Shown here piece by piece: positions 52,600 through 64,000 of a DNA stretch of 64,000 nt. The stretch is from Hygrophila difformis (taxonomy: Eukaryota; Streptophyta; Magnoliopsida; Lamiales; Acanthaceae), in assembly GCA_030278955.1 (NCBI GenBank), contig JAOANR010000004.1:53199459-53263458 (forward strand), given 5' to 3'. The first letter of the stretch is position 1. Each line of letters opens with the position of its first letter. The notes beneath the pieces are model-generated. The model saw only the letters and a program-made list of their open reading frames with translations, did not search any database and was not told where the DNA came from. A program made the translations under genes and the position numbers.

Positions 52600-54180
52600 T
52601 ACACAATCTATTGTTGATTCTTGGAAAAAAATCATGCTAACAAAAACATTTTGAACATTTGGAAAAATATTAATCTCCCTGATTCTAAACAGGAAAAATC
52701 ATCCATAAGAACAACCAAGTCGTGCATTCAGTCAAGTGCTAGGTTAGTAACAAATTGTTTGAAATAAAGATTAGATCTCTAATTAGTTGCACCAAAAATG
52801 ATATAATAATATTCTCAGGTTTATCATTGTCTTATACTACCAACTGAATGAATTGTATCAAGAATTTAGAGTTGTTAGTCCCCAAAAACATGCTTTTCAA
52901 TCAACAGAAGAAAACAAAGAAGAGTGAGTTTTTAGTAAGGTACTTCAGAACATAAAAATAAAATATTAACAAGGAAAAGATACCAGATTGATTCAAGCAA
53001 ATCTTTCCCAGTCTCATTCTTCCCAGTCCTCATCACTTAGATCAATTCTTCCAAGTCACATTTTATGGCCAAATCCAATTTTTTGTAGAACTCACACTTC
53101 TTCATTCAAGCACAAGAATAATACGGGAAGGCCTCCTGCTAGCTATCATCACCTACAATGTGATAAAAGCCAAATATCGATAAACTACAAATGAAAAGCA
53201 TGGTTACTACATTCAAGCAAAAGTCTGAGGTCATCCCCATCCCGAAACTCACACAATCAAACAATACAATCAAATAGATCCCTCCCCCCCAATAATGGCC
53301 TTGTAGTTAAACACGTGAAATCTTCCAAACCAAGAAAAGAAATAAACGATAAATAATGAGCAATATAACTTGAGAATTACTGCTTAAAAACTAACAAAAT
53401 AACAGATAAACTAAACAGATTAATTATTGAACTTGAATACATGGCTAACAGATCAACAATATAGAGCTTTGTGACCTCATCGCAATCTGGAATTTACTAA
53501 ATAACTTATCCCAACTTCCCCCGATATAGAGCGAAAATCAATTGGCTAGAAGATCAACAAGCCGATAAAATTTTAGTTCAGGAAAGGGAAAAAAAAAATA
53601 CACACAGGCCACAGCTAAGTTAAACAAACAAATAAAAACATGGATAAGATCATGATATTGAATTTATAAGGCAATACAATGATAAATTTGAAATTCAATG
53701 TTGGAGGATCTTAAACACACAGTCAGTATGCAGTAGAAAAATATAGTATTTGTCATAAATATAACAATGTGGAGCATCTTAAGCTTGAGTTCATTAGGAT
53801 TATCAACGCTAGGGAAACTCAAAATCTGCAGGCTCAAATTGATGACGTAAATAAGTAATGAGATAGGACCTGATCGGATGTCTTCCCTAACTTTTCCTCT
53901 ATTTTGTAGCGTCTGGAGATCACTATACTTCTTTGCAAGAACACAATTGATAATGGCCAAAATTGACCATTATTTTCAATCTATTTCCGTGTCTAATACG
54001 GACATTTGATCGCATTCCGGTCTTATTTAAATAAGAAAGCAGTTGAATTTAACAGATTTATGCAAGTTTGTATAAATAATAAGCTGGTATTGAAAAATAC
54101 AAAAATATTGTTATTTTTATTAAATTTATGTTAAAAAATCCAAAAAACATGATAAAAATATTAAAAATCTCATTTGATAA
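52600..54180. other. Spacer, no gene recognised
   Basis: AT-rich. A minus-strand frame at 53664-53960 has a fairly normal composition at its start (NCVLAKKYSDLQTLQNRGK) but no known domain. It may belong to the exon-like segments at lower coordinates. Nothing else was seen. Confidence 0.35.
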
Positions 54181-57100
54181 TTATGGTTTGGTAGTATTTG
54201 TTCGGTGGAACACGAGTCCATTAAACGAAGCTCAAGCCAAATAATCAAGTGGAATAAATATCTATGTTTATTTTAATTTACATTTTGATGTATATATTTT
54301 TAATTTTTATGTTTACCTCTATTTTTATTTTATTTCCATTTTCTGCTTTAGTTAAGAATTATTGGTCCACTAATCACTTTTAATTTCAATTAATTGCAGG
54401 TAATTGGGCTCACACCCAATTTGATTTAATTTAGTCCAAGAGAGTTATTAAGTCAATTCAAATGGATCCAGCCCAGCAACAAGGAATTACAGTCCAAAAC
54501 CCTCAAAGCCCACTACAACCATTCCCACATTTGGCCCATTACACCACTCAAGCCCACACACACCAAAGCCCAATTAAACCAAGCCCAACCCTAATCCTAA
54601 CCTAACCCTAAACCTACCCTGCCGCCAGCGGCGCCGCCACCACCGGCCACCACCGCAACACCATCATCACCACCACTCCACCTCCATCTTCTTCCCCATC
54701 CACCATTTTTCTCCACCCACTGCCGCCACCCTCATCTCTTCCATCACCCCCTCAAAAATTCAAGCACAGTCCCCTGCCAATCAAATTCTAATTCCTCCGC
54801 CCTCACTTCGCCGCCGCCGCTTCTTTCCCAACCAGCCCTCCTCCGGCCACCACTCTCACCTCCAGCGCTCAGTCCATCTCCTCAACCACCATCTCGCCAC
54901 AACCATCATCTCCACCACCACTGCCCTCGCGCCAGATCCGCCGCCACACTCCGTCGCTCCCTCCGCCAGTCACCACCCATCAGTCCAGCTCCACCCCTTC
55001 ACAGCCGCCTCCGTCTCCGCCAACCAGAGACCATCGCCCTCGCGCCACCACCATCCCTCCGGCTATCTTCATTTCCGGCCGCCCACTACTGCCTCCAACA
55101 AATTCAAATGGGAGTGAAACAGAAGCAAGCTAGAGAGCTAGAGGAAGAAGAAAGATAAACTGGAAAAGAGAAAAAGAAGAGGCTGCGAAAAAAAAAATGG
55201 AGGAAGAAACTGGAAAAGAAGAAGAAAAAAATGGAGGAAGAAACTGGAAAAGAAGAAGAAAGAAGAAGAGAAAGAACAAAGAGATAAATCTGTAGAGAAG
55301 AAGGAAAGAGGAAGAAGAAAAGAAATGGGGAAAGAGAAGAATAATGAAGAGTAAAGAGAAAACAAAAAGCCTGTCGAGAAAGAAAAAATCACATCCGGTC
55401 GCGGAACCATGTTTAGCGACCGGGTGTTTAGAGACAGGGAAATTGTTTAAGGACTGGGGATGTTTAGAGACACAAAATCCGTGTCGCTAAACAAACCCCG
55501 GGTCGAGATACCATGGACCGTGACCGGGTGCATCGCGACACAGAAAATGGTTAGAGACTGGGAGTATCAAGACACAAAATCTGTGTCGCGGAACAATGCT
55601 CCGCGACACATGGATCGCGACCTCGACACAGCACCCGCAACACGGAGAGACATCCCGAATGCAGCTACTCACGTGACACACCATCCCTTCCAATTTGATA
55701 TTTCCCACATGTCAAATCTGTTGGAAGGGCCTGGGACCTCAGCTCCCGCAGGCATAACAATTTCGTCCTCTTCCCCCTGGACTCCAAGTCCTGCCCCCTC
55801 CTGTGCGTCATCCTGGAGCTAAAAAGTGTGTCCTGAACCAGATTTTGTTCCGCGACATGCACAATTGTTTAGCGACTGGTGGGCCTTGAATGGGCCTAGG
55901 GCTTAATTCCACTACTCTATAAATATAACCTCCCAACCCCTTTGAACAGTAACCTAGCCACACTTGTAGTTTAATTTTTATTCTTGGGGCACCACTGTGC
56001 TCTCAAGTAGTTTTTAGTGTAGATAGTTTTATTTTTATGCAATGTAGATCTTAGTGTAGTTTTAGTTTAATTTCTGTAATAAATTAGTGTGGCTAGTGTT
56101 CACTTTTTCCAGCTTAGTTTATTTTTGTAGTTTGGGTTAAAAACACTTAATCTATGGGTGTATTTTAAACCATATTTTGTTGGAATGATCAAGGTTTTGC
56201 TTCCCAAAAATCTGTTATGGACTCCTCTTCATGGGTTGCTACTGTTTGTTGTATATTGGGCCTCTTGATCATTTTCTTATTTTTTTTACAGTTAGGTTTA
56301 ATGCTTGTTTTTAGATTCAATAAGTGCATAAACACTTAATAAGTATCCTTTGATAGATTTAAGGTAGTTTTTATTTTAATTTTATTTTGTTAGCATAGTT
56401 TATATTCAGTTTTAGTTTTTGTCTTGTTTTATTTATTTGTTTAGTGTTCTGTTCTTATCTAGTTTAGTTTTTAGGTAGTTTATTTCTTTATTTTACTTTT
56501 AGTTTTAGTTCATTAGATCTAGAAAGGGATGGTATTAAAGTGTTTGTGCATTTTTATTTAAAATTGCATGTCCTAAATTGTATTGCATCACGTTGCAACC
56601 CGTCACGTTGCAACCCACAACGTAATTTTCCCGTTGTGATCCCACGGATCACAACGCACTCTCCTGCAATGCAATATTAGGCGTTATGCTGCCAAAATTT
56701 TTATAAAATTTTTTAAATCCCTTGGCCGAGAAGCAATCCTGTCGCGGACCCACGGTCCGCGACACAACCTTTGATTAGCGACCAAGGACCCAAATGATTG
56801 TAATGTCATTCTGGAAGGGCTCTATCGCGGAACCCCTGTCGCGGACCCACGGTCCGCGACACACCCCTCATTCCGCGACCAGGAATTATGCCCTTTGATT
56901 TTCAAACCTTGTGTCGCTAAACCCCGGTCGCGGTCCCATGCTTAGCGACCCGGATTTTTGTTTAGCGACACAACACCCCCAATTTTCAAAATATCCAATT
57001 TCTCTTATTTCCCACCTTTCTGTCGAGATCCCCCTGTCGCGGACCCACGGTCCGCGACACAAACTCTGTTCCGCGACAGGCTTGGCACCTTTTTGCCAAA

Positions 57101-59500
57101 TTTTTATTCTCCATCTCACCCCATTAATTAATTGAACCTTTATATTAATATTTTGAGGTTGAAATCCAATTATCTCAACCCATGATTAAATTGATATAAA
57201 GAACTTTGTTCAATTTCCATTAAAAGACTTTTCTACATAAATTAAACTCTAATGATCTAAGTATATAATCTGGACTGTAATTAATTAATTAATTATGGAA
57301 TGAGTGATTATTTAGACATAAAGAGTAATTATGGATTAATTTCCATACCCTTGCATGAGAAACCAATGTCTCTCATACAAGATGACCCAAAAATATTTTC
57401 TTTTATTTATTTTGTCTTTATCTGTGTTGTGTGAAACAGCTAGTAAGAGATATAACAGATTAATGTTGGCGGGTATTCCCACACGGATAAACTAGCTCGT
57501 GGTCTGTATATTAATTACTAGATGTTATTTTGCATGGTCTGGATAGTGGCCGGTGGAAGCCTTGGCGGTTCGTCCATCCGGGATTATAATAGCTGCTCAG
57601 CTGACTCCTATCCGGATACAGTTTTATTTTCTTTATCTTAATTTCAAACCTGAATTCAAGTTGTAGTATTATTAAATGATGTCGACCAACATTATTTGAG
57701 AATTATTACAGCAAGAAAATATGTGGGTTTTTCTTCCATTCACAGACAAAAGAGAGCTGAATGACGGTGGTCACCGTCACTCAGAATCCCTTTCTGTCTA
57801 AAAATCATCTCACCTTAATGATTAGGGAACTGGACCACAGATAACTGCAATCCAATTAACCCTAATTATTTTGTCATCTCTTTAGCCAAAATTCTTCTCA
57901 TCTCCGGCTATTTCATCTCTGTGTCTCACTTCTGTCTAAACCCACCTTATATTTTGGGTTATTTAATTTTACACTTCTCTATAAATTTATGCATGATATT
58001 ATTATGTAGATATTGTGGTCAATGTTATTTTGGGATCCTTCCCTTGGACATAGAAGTCTTGATTTAAATCAGATGTCTCACAATAAATTTCCAACAAAAA
58101 TTCATTTATAAAATCCGGATCTGAGTAAAGGATAAATTCCACAGTTATGACTAATTTATATCCAACTGGGGGTTGATTTTGGGAAATTAGAAGCAGAGTC
58201 AGCGATTAGGTCTCACCTAGACTGAAAGGATCTGTATTTTAATTGAGAGTCTAGTACCTGTTTAGGGAATGATTTTCAAAGATTTATTATTTTCCAAAAT
58301 TGCTGTATGTTGGAAATCTTATATTAAATATTGCACTGACTCAGAGTCCACTTGGATTCAGATGAGGTGTGATAGATAATATTAGAGGAACAACATTCGG
58401 GTCTTGGTTATTTTCTGAGATAGGGTTGAGTACTCTTTCAACTGCTGTCCTCTTCTGCCAAAGTCTATTTTTGAGTCCTGAGTGAGTGCATCCGGAACGA
58501 ACTAATTCATTAGTTCGTTTCATTAGTTTGTGTCTCATAACCACCCGACGGGAAGTGAACACTGCGAGCGGTTCACCGAGAATAGGGAATTCTTGATCCA
58601 CATCCGGTCATTCTGACTGGGGGCTTTCTTTTACTACCAGGGTCAGACTTTCAAAAACCTCCGAGTGATAGGATTTTAAATGCTTTCTTTACCGCTTTCT
58701 TTTACCGCTTACTTTTAAATGCGAGGTCACTCGGTTGTATTGAGAGTTGTGTAACTACTACTAGGACTGATAGTTAAGGGATAGTTCGGGGCTTAATTAG
58801 AATCTTTGGGCGTGACATGGGGGAATGATGGGAGCACTTGACACTTCAACTAATGATTTGTCAGGTGTTGCTTGTCCACCACAGATAATTAATATACCTT
58901 ATCAATGCATTGCAAGGGTAGTTATGCGTCTTTGGTATCTTAGAATTTATTTTCTTAAGAGCATGTAAACTCTTACTGTAAGTACCTGTCTGTTAAAGGG
59001 AACATGGTATAGAGAGCATGAGAATTAGCTAACTGAACGGATTATGCCAAGCTAAGATCTGTGTATTAAAATGGAAGTTTAACTGTGTTTCATCTGAATC
59101 TTGTCCAATCTTTATTCTTTTCTTCATGTCCCTTCTGTCGCATTTTAAGTATGCTTTCTTAGAATAATTTAACCACTTTCTTAGAATAATTTTATTGCTT
59201 TCTTAGATCAAATTTAATTCACTTTCTAGAATAATTTTATCTGCTTTATTTTAATTGCTTTCATAGCTTAGTTTAAATTCTGTCAAGTAGTTGATAATCA
59301 AACACAAACTTGAATCGAGTAACCGAGTGGAAAATCTTAGTAAACGATGTGGGCCCTGCTTCCATCGCACATCCTCCCGTGAACGATATGGTACTTACTA
59401 TAAATACTGCAATTTTTGACTCTGTGCGCTTTCGGGGGCACAGTTTCTTAACACGAGTAAATAAAAACGTGACAACCTATAAATATATCCCTAATCCCAA
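54180..59500. repeat. Probable non-coding retroelement tract
   Basis: Four zones of very different composition follow each other. About 54460-54600 has many GCCCA words and a telomere-like run. 54600-55090 is C-rich and G-poor. 55110-55390 is A/G-rich with a 37-bp tandem repeat near 55189-55260. 55390-57080 is rich in GTCGCGG/CCGCGAC and TTTAGCGAC/GTCGCTAAA words. 57100-59500 is unremarkable AT-rich sequence whose end (59330-59460) resembles retroelement leader sequence. No reverse transcriptase, integrase or LTR pair was found. It could be a large non-autonomous LTR element, but this is inference. Confidence 0.35.
56741..57058. repeat. 23-bp perfect hairpin repeated three times
   Basis: The same 23-bp inverted repeat (arms GTCGCGGACC and GGTCCGCGAC around CAC) is found at 56741-56763, 56838-56860 and 57036-57058. 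Related half-words occur around it and at 55390-55870. The three copies are identical while the sequence between them is not. Confidence 0.9.
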
Positions 59501-62500
59501 CTCCGCCTTCATAAATTGGTTTCATTAAATAAAATTGAACACCAGGATTATGATTTTTCAGAAAATACTCATGTAGTGGGAACTTGTTAAAAGTTTTATG
59601 GCCAGGATCTTCAAGGCACGAACTTGTCAAAGATTTCATGCCGGGGAGGTCCATAACGCCGTTTGAACTCAAAGTTTCCCCTCATGAGTAATAAAAAGTG
59701 AAATATATCCTTAAACCCTTTCCCGCAAATCATAACTCTTTTCATTTAATAAATTCAAACCTGATATTTTTTATTGAAAAACGCTCGTGTTAGTGAAACT
59801 TGTCAAAAGTTTCAACAATCAATAACATAAACCTGCCAAATTTTCGTAAAAGTACTAAATAAATACAAAACGTTAGTTGAGCACAAACTGAATGAATGAA
59901 AAATACACTGGTGTGCTAAACAAAATTTTAATAATGAAATTCAATTCTAAGGTTTAGCAAAACAGAAAAAGTTAACCAATCAGCAAGCAATCCGAGCAAA
60001 ACCATTGTTTCACAACTTATAAAAGTAACTGCATTCCTGGATGATCAAACTCTTACTGCAAACATAATCACAAATTCTCAACAGCTATATTCAGAACATA
60101 CACACACAATTTAACACAAAGTGCACAAAAGCATATCTTTTAAAATTTTATTATGGGGATTTAAAATTGCAATACACAAATCATTATATAAGTCATCAAG
60201 AAAAAGTCCTCTTGATTACAGAAAATAATCCGAGTTCTTAATAAGGTAAGCCTCCATAACATATTATAGAAAAACATTCTACGGGATTAAAATTACAACT
60301 AAATTGAAAGAGAAAGAGAAATAGGCAAAATCTATTTACTTCGTAATTCTGAACAAGACAACAGATTCAAAAGCGGAAAGGGAAGGAAAGAGAAAGACCA
60401 AATCTTGCTACCTGTGTCGTTCTTCATCCAAGCTAAAGCAATAGTTTCACATAGAGTTTACCCATAGGCTAAGGAGAAGAGGCAGTGTTGCTGTTGCCAC
60501 ATATGGAATTGCTCATTTAAATTCGCTCCACTGGCTTCACGACCATTGTTTTGGGCTATGGAATTCATTTCTTTGATCTCCATGGTTACTTCTTCCGCCT
60601 CTTCAGCATACATCTATTAGAAGTGTCAGTTTGAGCTATTTGAGGAAGGTATTCTGATCCAGAAGCAGAAGAGACATATGATTGCACCCATTGAGCAACA
60701 GCAAGACACCAACTGCCAGAACTGGAGTCATTTTACTCCCCGGTCTTATCTTTGGTTAATTTCCATGAGCTAGACTGGTTTGACCATAGGGCTTGATCTG
60801 CATGATATACACAGGCTGGTTACTTAGTTTTGAAACCTCTATACAGCCATAAAAGAACTTTGTGGAATTTTTTTGTAATTCTTGGCTTCTTGCTTAAACC
60901 ACCATAAGAGCACATCAACAAAGACTGATTCTTAATCTGAATATCATAAAAAGCACAACACATGAAGACATTGGTCAAAATTACTATTTCTACACCACAG
61001 AGTAAATATTCTTGTGAAAGGCTACATGTATTTCGATAAATTAACCAATGCATCTGCAAACAGAGGAAAATAATAAAAGCGGATCCAACGAAAGGCTACA
61101 CAAACAGAAAAAAAACCCCTCTTACTGATAAAGAGACATATACAAGGAAGTGGAATGAGAAGATAAAACATTGAACGGCTGCATTAATATCAATAGTTAA
61201 CCATTCGAAGTGGCATTTCCACCCAGGAAAGACAATTAAAGGCCTCTGAAATCATAATTGAACTGGATGAATTTGGAATCAAATTTATAATAGCGAAAAA
61301 TAAGTATGCAAAGAGAAACTAAAACCCAAAGAGGTATCTAAATCAAGCTTATCCTTCACATGTACATGGACTTACTTTTAAAACCCAATATGAAGAAAGG
61401 GTCAATAGACACAGAGAAACTGGAAGGGGACTGCAGCAGTGGCGTTTTGTGGTTCAACACAATTGCCCTCTCTTCATTAATTGGCTCCTCAAGCAATTCT
61501 TCAACCTTTATACCTCCTGTTCAATTAATACAAAAATTATGTTCCTATGAAGGGTATCCTTAAACTCAATCAATATGTCACGTTCCTCTTCCTCAACATA
61601 GGCGGACAAATGCAAGATGTCAAACCACTAATTCAATAGTGTCAAAACTTCGTACAACAACTAACAACAAAAGGCAAATGAAGGACTCGCCAATCATTAA
61701 AAATTAACTGGAATTAACTAAGTACTCAAGACGATTGATCAGTAGCTCAACCTCTGAATAATAGTAAGCAGTAAGCACCATGAGATTCCATCACAAAATT
61801 GAATTCAAGAAGTTCAAAATCCATAATAAAAAACAATTAAAACAGCCAAAAGAAGAATAGATATACACAGAGCTCCTATTGAATAAAAATAAATAATAAT
61901 ACTAACTTATAACGTATAAGCTATCATTCATAGCAGAGGTGGAAAAATTCAAGGGGAAAAACATCAAATCAAACCAACTTCAGAAGAAATTGAACTAAAC
62001 TCAAAAAATGAAGCAGAATGGACTGGAAGCGACTACAAACAATATAAAAATCAAAATAACAAAGGAAATGAAAACAATTAGTTTATGAAATCAACGTTGT
62101 TGATCTCGTCAAGATTAACCACACCCATGTTTGGACAAAGCACGGAGCAATGAAACTAATTTAAAGCAGTAAGTACGGAAGACAACCACTAATTGTAAAA
62201 GGAAAAAGTTAAGGAAAACATAAGCCTTTGTATAAAACCAAATTAAACCTACATAGTAAACAGAATGAAAACCTTTTGGAAATACAACATTTTTACTGTT
62301 AATTCAATCGTCCAATGTGCTTGGTGTTAACGTATTATCATTTAAAAGTTAAGCTCCTGCATGCACATAATCATCAACAATGCCCACAAAGACTTAACAA
62401 AACAAAGAAGACTACATGTGGCAGAGGAAAAATAAACAGCCTTCAATGGAGAGTACAAAAAATAATGAAGAACCGCATTGTTGCCAACTCAACATTGTCA

Positions 62501-62635
62501 TAAAACAACATCACTATACTCACTAATTGGTCTCTTAATGTTTCTTTTCCAACGAAATTATTTCCACTTTACTCACTGTTAGCATGTGAAAGTGAAAGCA
62601 GTGCAGGGAGAGTGTTGGACGGAGCTGCAACTTAC
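59500..62635. other. Spacer with possible decayed coding pieces
   Basis: Mostly AT-rich. On the minus strand, roughly 60600-60800 reads WCLAVAQWVQSYVSSASGSE, and the next segment (about 60490-60610) reads MYAEEAEEVTMEIKEMNSIA. Both are protein-like, but a stop codon interrupts the frame just before the former. I do not recognise the protein. Sequence at 59520-59640 is weakly repeated near 59750-59820. Confidence 0.3.
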
Positions 62636-63082
62636 CAAAAAGAGAGTATGGCCAATGTCATCAAATACTCGAACCTCACACTTTTGCAGAAACTCACTAA
62701 GCCTTTCAACCTCTTCCCTGCTTGGAAGTAACTGATCTTGGCCACTGCAAAGTGAAATTCATCTGGATGATGACCATATAGTTCATGAAAAGACAGGATA
62801 TAATTAAAAATAAAAAATTAACATCATTCAGAAATTGAATAGTCATAAAGGACTAAAGTATGAAGTAACAACAAAAATCGAAAACCTTTCTCCTTATGAA
62901 AGTAACATGGCCAACACTCAAGTAAAAGATCACGTGAAGGGAGGTGAGAATTGGTAGACAATCTACCAAGTAGCAGTGTGTGATTTAACTGTATGAAGCC
63001 GTGAATTGGCAAATCCGGCAGCTGATTTGAGCATTTTAATCTTACAGAGAAGTGTTTCCACAGTCAACACATTGGACAGAAC
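62636..63082 (-). pseudogene. Phytyl-ester-synthase-like esterase/lipase, two exons
   Basis: Two exons are visible. 62967-63082 encodes VLSNVLTVETLLCKIKMLKS, then AAGFANSRLHTVKS. 62636-62744 encodes GQDQLLPSREEVERLSEFLQ, then KCEVRVFDDIGHTLFL, with the His of the hydrolase triad in DIGH. They join in phase (TG|T) with GT-AG borders. The blocks match the plastid esterase/lipase/thioesterase family that includes PES1/PES2, which make phytyl esters and triacylglycerol in plastoglobules. The usual VLVLASG strand between the two blocks is missing, and no further exons were found down to 60 kb or up to the window edge. It is therefore probably a remnant, although more of the gene could lie beyond 64000. 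Confidence 0.5.
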
Positions 63083-64000
63083 CTGCGACTCTATTCATCA
63101 TTTTTTCTAGAATGCAATATGAAAATCTATCATCGCTTCAGTGAATTTCAACTATCTAATTTAGAACTCCAAAGATAATTTTCTATGTAAATCCAAAAAT
63201 CATGTTAAGGCCTCCTAGTGGTTTTTGGAATTCAGCATTAAAATATATACATAAATAAAATAAAGCAGCAAAGTGAGGAAAACCTATATAAAGAGTAAGT
63301 ATTCCCAATTTTGGAGAAAAGAAAATGAAAGAACTTGGAAGTGTTTGTCACTCATCAACAAATATGGTTTTTAAAAAACTTTTTGTTCTGTCTATTTTTT
63401 CAACGACACATTTATAGTTATTTAAAAAAAAATTATTCTATTATATACATAATTAAGATGCAGTACATAATAGTATAATACACAGACAAACATATAGTTT
63501 TCTTTCATATTTTTTCCTCAATCAAAACATGTTTGAAATCTATAATTATCCCTTAGTTTCCCTTTCCTCAAATCTGACAACCAAACAAGGCCTAAAAAAT
63601 GCAAGGCAAAATATTGAATAATAGAAGCAGAGATGCAGGACAGAGATGTTTTAAGTAGTGCTCGGTCACTTGAGCCTTTCAATGGGAAGATTGGATTGGG
63701 AAAAAAACTACATTCTTCATTACATTCTAGCTTACCCACTTGCTGAAGGCTGATGAGATTATCATGGATATAATTACCAGATTAAAATATAAAGCATAAA
63801 ATTCATGATGTGGAAGCTGTAAGTGATATCACATAATTAATGATTCTAACAGGATAATAAAATTTGCAATATATGACCATGAGAAAAACAATTCCCAGAA
63901 AAGAAAGAAACTAAGGGCTAGCATTATATACAATGTAAAGCTTGGATTGAAACACCTTGGAAGTGCTGATGTTTCAAATATGAAAGCACACAAGATGATC
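63083..64000. other. Right edge, nothing recognised
   Basis: AT-rich sequence upstream (in minus-strand sense) of the esterase-like exons. No earlier exons of that gene could be recognised in this stretch. It may be intron. Confidence 0.35.

Noticed and set aside
54590..54620. Interstitial telomere repeat
   Set aside because: Only a few degenerate CCCTAA-like units; too short and impure to call a telomere relic, more likely a telo-box-like word.
55138..55410. Minus-strand Phe/Ser/Leu-rich frame of 90 codons
   Set aside because: It is the complement of an A/G-rich low-complexity tract with tandem repeats; no domain or splice context.

Overview
This is nuclear DNA from a flowering plant, almost certainly a eudicot. 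Genes are split by many short GT-AG introns, spacers are AT-rich, products are typical of plants, and the repeats (plant L1-type LINEs with an RNase H domain, a Stowaway-like MITE, a long-TIR foldback element) are plant repeats. No bacterial, organellar or CRISPR features were seen.

Layout. 1-4090: AT-rich spacer containing a retroelement-like promoter/poly(A) block (about 2290-3260). 4091-6041 (+): a TANGO2/NRDE-family gene, 5 coding exons. 6744-12823 (-): NOC4, a 40S ribosome biogenesis factor, 15 coding exons. 13444-15658 (+): a mitochondrial phosphate carrier, divergent from NOC4. 16065-21931 (-): a near full-length LINE with a perfect 15-bp target-site duplication but frameshifted ORFs. 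22697-23750: a 1.05-kb foldback element with about 210-bp terminal inverted repeats. 25196-28472 (+): a calcium-dependent protein kinase (CPK5/CPK6 class), 7 coding exons, with uORFs in its leader. 29815-31162 (-): a probable plastid protein with one unresolved splice junction. 32578-33075 (-): a small intronless gene of unknown function. 34364-43932 (-): a BIG-type ARF guanine-nucleotide exchange factor, 11 coding exons and 1705 residues, one intron being GC-AG. 44545-50792: LINE tails, a Stowaway-like MITE, and a tandem duplication of an ERI1-like DEDDh exonuclease gene (broken first copy, intact second copy). 50793-64000: mostly repeats and gene debris. This part includes a strongly skewed retroelement-like tract carrying a 23-bp hairpin motif three times, and two exons of a phytyl-ester-synthase-like (esterase/lipase) gene near the right edge.

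Five gene models (TANGO2, NOC4, phosphate carrier, CDPK, BIG) and the exonuclease close exactly in frame over all proposed exons, so their structures are well supported. As I recall Arabidopsis gene order, NOC4, PHT3;3 and CPK6 lie close together on chromosome 2, and CPK5 and BIG4 close together on chromosome 4. The window therefore looks like the ancestral arrangement of a segment that was duplicated in Arabidopsis. The genes serve unrelated housekeeping and signalling roles and do not form one pathway. No wholly new system was established. The most unusual items are the uORF whose stop overlaps the CDPK start, the 125-bp direct repeat around a LINE tail, the three tandem promoter copies upstream of the exonuclease, and the hairpin-motif tract at 55.4-57.1 kb.
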